Source of the DNA: Leptospira stimsonii
GTDB taxonomy: Bacteria; Spirochaetota; Leptospiria; Leptospirales; Leptospiraceae
NCBI RefSeq assembly: GCF_003545885.1
Contig: NZ_QHCT01000002.1
Location: 1-64,000 of the forward strand
DNA: 64,000 bases
Reading direction: 5' to 3'
Each line of letters begins with the position of its first letter. Positions within the stretch are counted from its first letter, which is position 1. Shown here one piece after another: positions 59,920-64,000 of this stretch. A program made the position numbers and the translations under genes. Below the pieces are notes generated by a model, which searched no databases, was not told where the DNA came from, and saw only the letters and a program-made list of their open reading frames with translations.

Positions 59920-61710
59920 TTAAGAAACCGGTAGCTCGATTTGGAAACGACAACCGCCCATATTGGAAGAATCTATCGAGATATGGCCGTTGTGGTCAAT
60001 CACACTTTTCTGTACGATTGCAAGGCCGATTCCCGATGTGTTGTTGTTTTTCGTGGAATAATACGGTTCGAATACTTTCTGTTTTAGTTCGGGTGAGATT
60101 CCGATTCCGTTGTCTTCGATCGAGATGATCGCAACTCTTCGCATAATCTTTCTGCTAATCGAAACGCCGATCAAAATCGAACCCACGTAATCGGGACGTT
60201 CTTCCTTTTCTCGTTTTCTTTCGATGGCCTCGATCGAATTTTTAATCAGGTTCGTCAATACTCGAAGCATGATCTTCTGATCTAAAAAAAGCTGAGGAAA
60301 GGACTTTGCGATTCTTGTTTCAATTTTGATCTGCGGTGTATGTTCGAAAAGTTTAACGGCTTCCACGATGATCGGTTCTAAGTTTTGATTGATGAGTTTT
60401 GGCGCGGGCATTCGAGCAAAATCGGAGAACTCATTTACGAGGTGTTCTAAAACTCGAACCTGTTTTATGATCGTGTCGGTTCCGCTTTCCACAACTTCGT
60501 GAAATTGCTCCCAATTTTCGGACTTCATCTTTCTACGAATTCTTTCAGCGGAAAGTTGGATCGGAGTCAGAGGATTTTTGATCTCGTGCGCCATTCTTTG
60601 TGCAACTTCTTTCCAAGCCGCGATTCTTTGGCTCTGCATCAGCTCCGCGTTTTTGGATTTGAGATCCTGAACCATCTGATTGAATGAATCAATCAACGCA
60701 CCGATTTCTCCGGTTTCGCGGATTTCCAAACTGATGTCCGTATCCCCCATTGAAATTTTTTGCGTGGCGTTTGCGAGTTCGATGATGGGCCTTGAGATTC
60801 TTCTTGCGAATAGAAGAGAAAAGTAGATCGCGAGTAAAAAGATGGAAACTGTGATGATACTAAATGTTAAACGAATTCGATACGGAAGTTTTTCTTTCGC
60901 CAAATCCGCGGAATCGTAATTTCTACGGGTCGAAATGAGAGAATATACGATTTTTTCTTCTCCTTTGTGAATCCGAATACCGGTCTGCAAAATCCGCCTT
61001 CCGATCGGAAACGGAACACGGAGAAAAAACATACAATAATCCGGTCGATAACTCGTAAACTCCGTCCAAACCGACGTTTTAGAAAAGGCCTTAAAATCCT
61101 TTTCGTACGGTTTGTATTTTAAACCACGATTTTCTAATATAGATTTTTCGTTATCATAAATTCCAACGTAAAACTCGTCGCTCTGAATGAGATTGAGTTG
61201 GGAAGCGCCAGCGACCAGAGTTTCAAGGTTCAGCGGATGGATTCTTAAAAAACTCTCCAACAACCTCGTCTTTTCTATGAGGACTTTTTTTTTCGGTTCT
61301 TCTTCGTTGCGAATCAGGGATTCACCCGAAGAAAGGGCTTCTTCGATGTCGATTCCATAGAATCGTTCGTAAATTTTTCCGGTGATATTGGAGGAAAGAA
61401 AAAGAATCGGAACGGAAGGAAGTAAGGCTACGAAAATAAAAGAAAGAGTCAATCGATAACGAATCGAACTTTTGAGTCTTCCGGTTTCTAAGTTCCTTTT
61501 GTTTCTATAGAAATACGAGATTAGAAGGGAAAGAGAGAATAAAGGAATAAAAAAGAAGATATAGACTACGATTCGATCTAAGAATCCGATATCGTCGGTC
61601 TGAATGTTCCTCCCTGAAAATTGAATGGCTTCCGCAAGAATTACGGAAAGAAGAATGATCAGACCTAAGATGAGTAAGTCTCTTAGATAATATCTGGTTT
61701 CGTCATTCAT
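59920..61710 (-). CDS. NtrY-like membrane sensor histidine kinase
   Basis: A 596-aa kinase. Three N-terminal transmembrane helices (about 10-28, 46-66, 88-108) and one near 283-302 flank an extracytoplasmic region of about 170 residues. A HAMP segment (about 303-357) leads to the HisKA motif MAHEIKNPLTPIQLSAERI with His375 and the HATPase domain (NLIKNSIEAI, DNGIGI, TSGIGLAIVQ). It is a close match in layout to NtrY and lies 6 bp before its regulator gene. Confidence 0.94.
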   Translation of the reverse strand: MNDETRYYLRDLLILGLIILLSVILAEAIQFSGRNIQTDDIGFLDRIVVYIFFFIPLFSLSLLISYFYRNKRNLETGRLKSSIRYRLTLSFIFVALLPSVPILFLSSNITGKIYERFYGIDIEEALSSGESLIRNEEEPKKKVLIEKTRLLESFLRIHPLNLETLVAGASQLNLIQSDEFYVGIYDNEKSILENRGLKYKPYEKDFKAFSKTSVWTEFTSYRPDYCMFFLRVPFPIGRRILQTGIRIHKGEEKIVYSLISTRRNYDSADLAKEKLPYRIRLTFSIITVSIFLLAIYFSLLFARRISRPIIELANATQKISMGDTDISLEIRETGEIGALIDSFNQMVQDLKSKNAELMQSQRIAAWKEVAQRMAHEIKNPLTPIQLSAERIRRKMKSENWEQFHEVVESGTDTIIKQVRVLEHLVNEFSDFARMPAPKLINQNLEPIIVEAVKLFEHTPQIKIETRIAKSFPQLFLDQKIMLRVLTNLIKNSIEAIERKREKEERPDYVGSILIGVSISRKIMRRVAIISIEDNGIGISPELKQKVFEPYYSTKNNNTSGIGLAIVQKSVIDHNGHISIDSSNMGGCRFQIELPVS

Positions 61711-61728
61711 CGCGAAAAAGAGAGGATA

Positions 61729-62929
<1,201 letters not shown>

Positions 62930-62933
62930 AGAA

Positions 62934-64000
<1,067 letters not shown>

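Overview
The window reads as one continuous piece of a Leptospira chromosome, most likely from the pathogenic (P1) clade. The strongest pointer is the (R)-citramalate synthase CimA at 14475-16019. From memory it is close to the structurally studied L. interrogans enzyme and keeps its pyruvate-selecting pocket. Other pointers are the moderate GC, frequent TTG/GTG starts, spirochaete-like gene order and a full type II secretion locus. No phage, transposase, rRNA or CRISPR array is visible. There is one tRNA gene (Asn-GTT).

Region by region. 0.3-3.1 kb, minus strand: ychF, an exported protein with a lysine-rich linker and a ferritin-like diiron protein. 3.2-5.0 kb, plus: a UbiA-type prenyltransferase and a UbiX-type flavin prenyltransferase. 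5.0-8.0 kb, minus: a compact unit of a lipoyl-domain protein, a metallophosphoesterase, an Mrp-type Fe-S ATPase and a UVR-tailed protein, divergent from an orphan GHKL-ATPase-like protein (8.0-8.9 kb). 9.5-16.3 kb, minus: a PQQ-type sugar dehydrogenase lipoprotein, xerC-hslV-hslU, and smr-cimA-pth. 16.5-24.4 kb, mostly plus: an App1-like HAD phosphatase, dedA (minus), an AI-2E-type exporter, xseA-xseB, membrane proteins and a diheme cytochrome c. 25.2-28.8 kb: the B12-dependent ribonucleotide reductase nrdJ.

29.2-31.3 kb is a small accessory-looking module. A TetR regulator diverges from a tautomerase and a zinc alcohol dehydrogenase, and a near-perfect palindrome lies in the promoter between them. 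31.4-45.5 kb, minus: a type II secretion operon in the order lipoprotein, LysM-M23 peptidase, gspC-D-E-F-G-H-I-J-K-L-M-N, followed by an M15 peptidase. 45.8-47.3 kb, plus: yifB/comM.

47.3-53.1 kb, minus: the translation operon rpsP-khpA-rimM-trmD-rplS-rnhB, running into a FliK-like protein, a FlhB C-domain paralogue, a degenerate HD-GYP protein and yraN. 53.2-64.0 kb, minus: a tightly overlapping chain rpoN(partial)-hprK-ptsH-ntrY-like-ntrX-like-UDG-like Fe-S protein-priA-fmt-PASTA protein-rpe. It links sigma-54, an HPr kinase/HPr pair and a sigma-54 activator two-component system to replication restart and translation initiation. The order priA-fmt-PASTA-rpe and rpsP...rnhB-FliK-like-FlhB-like resembles, in reduced form, the corresponding Bacillus regions. 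In that alignment the PASTA protein sits where the PASTA kinase PrkC would be, but has no kinase domain.

The window is mostly ordinary core genome. The best leads are the divergent uracil-DNA-glycosylase-fold Fe-S protein next to a PriA with a reduced zinc site, the kinase-less PASTA protein, the HD-GYP protein lacking metal-ligand histidines, the peptidoglycan hydrolase inside the T2SS operon, the TetR operator, and a 231-bp inverted-repeat-bounded intergenic element at 18402-18632.
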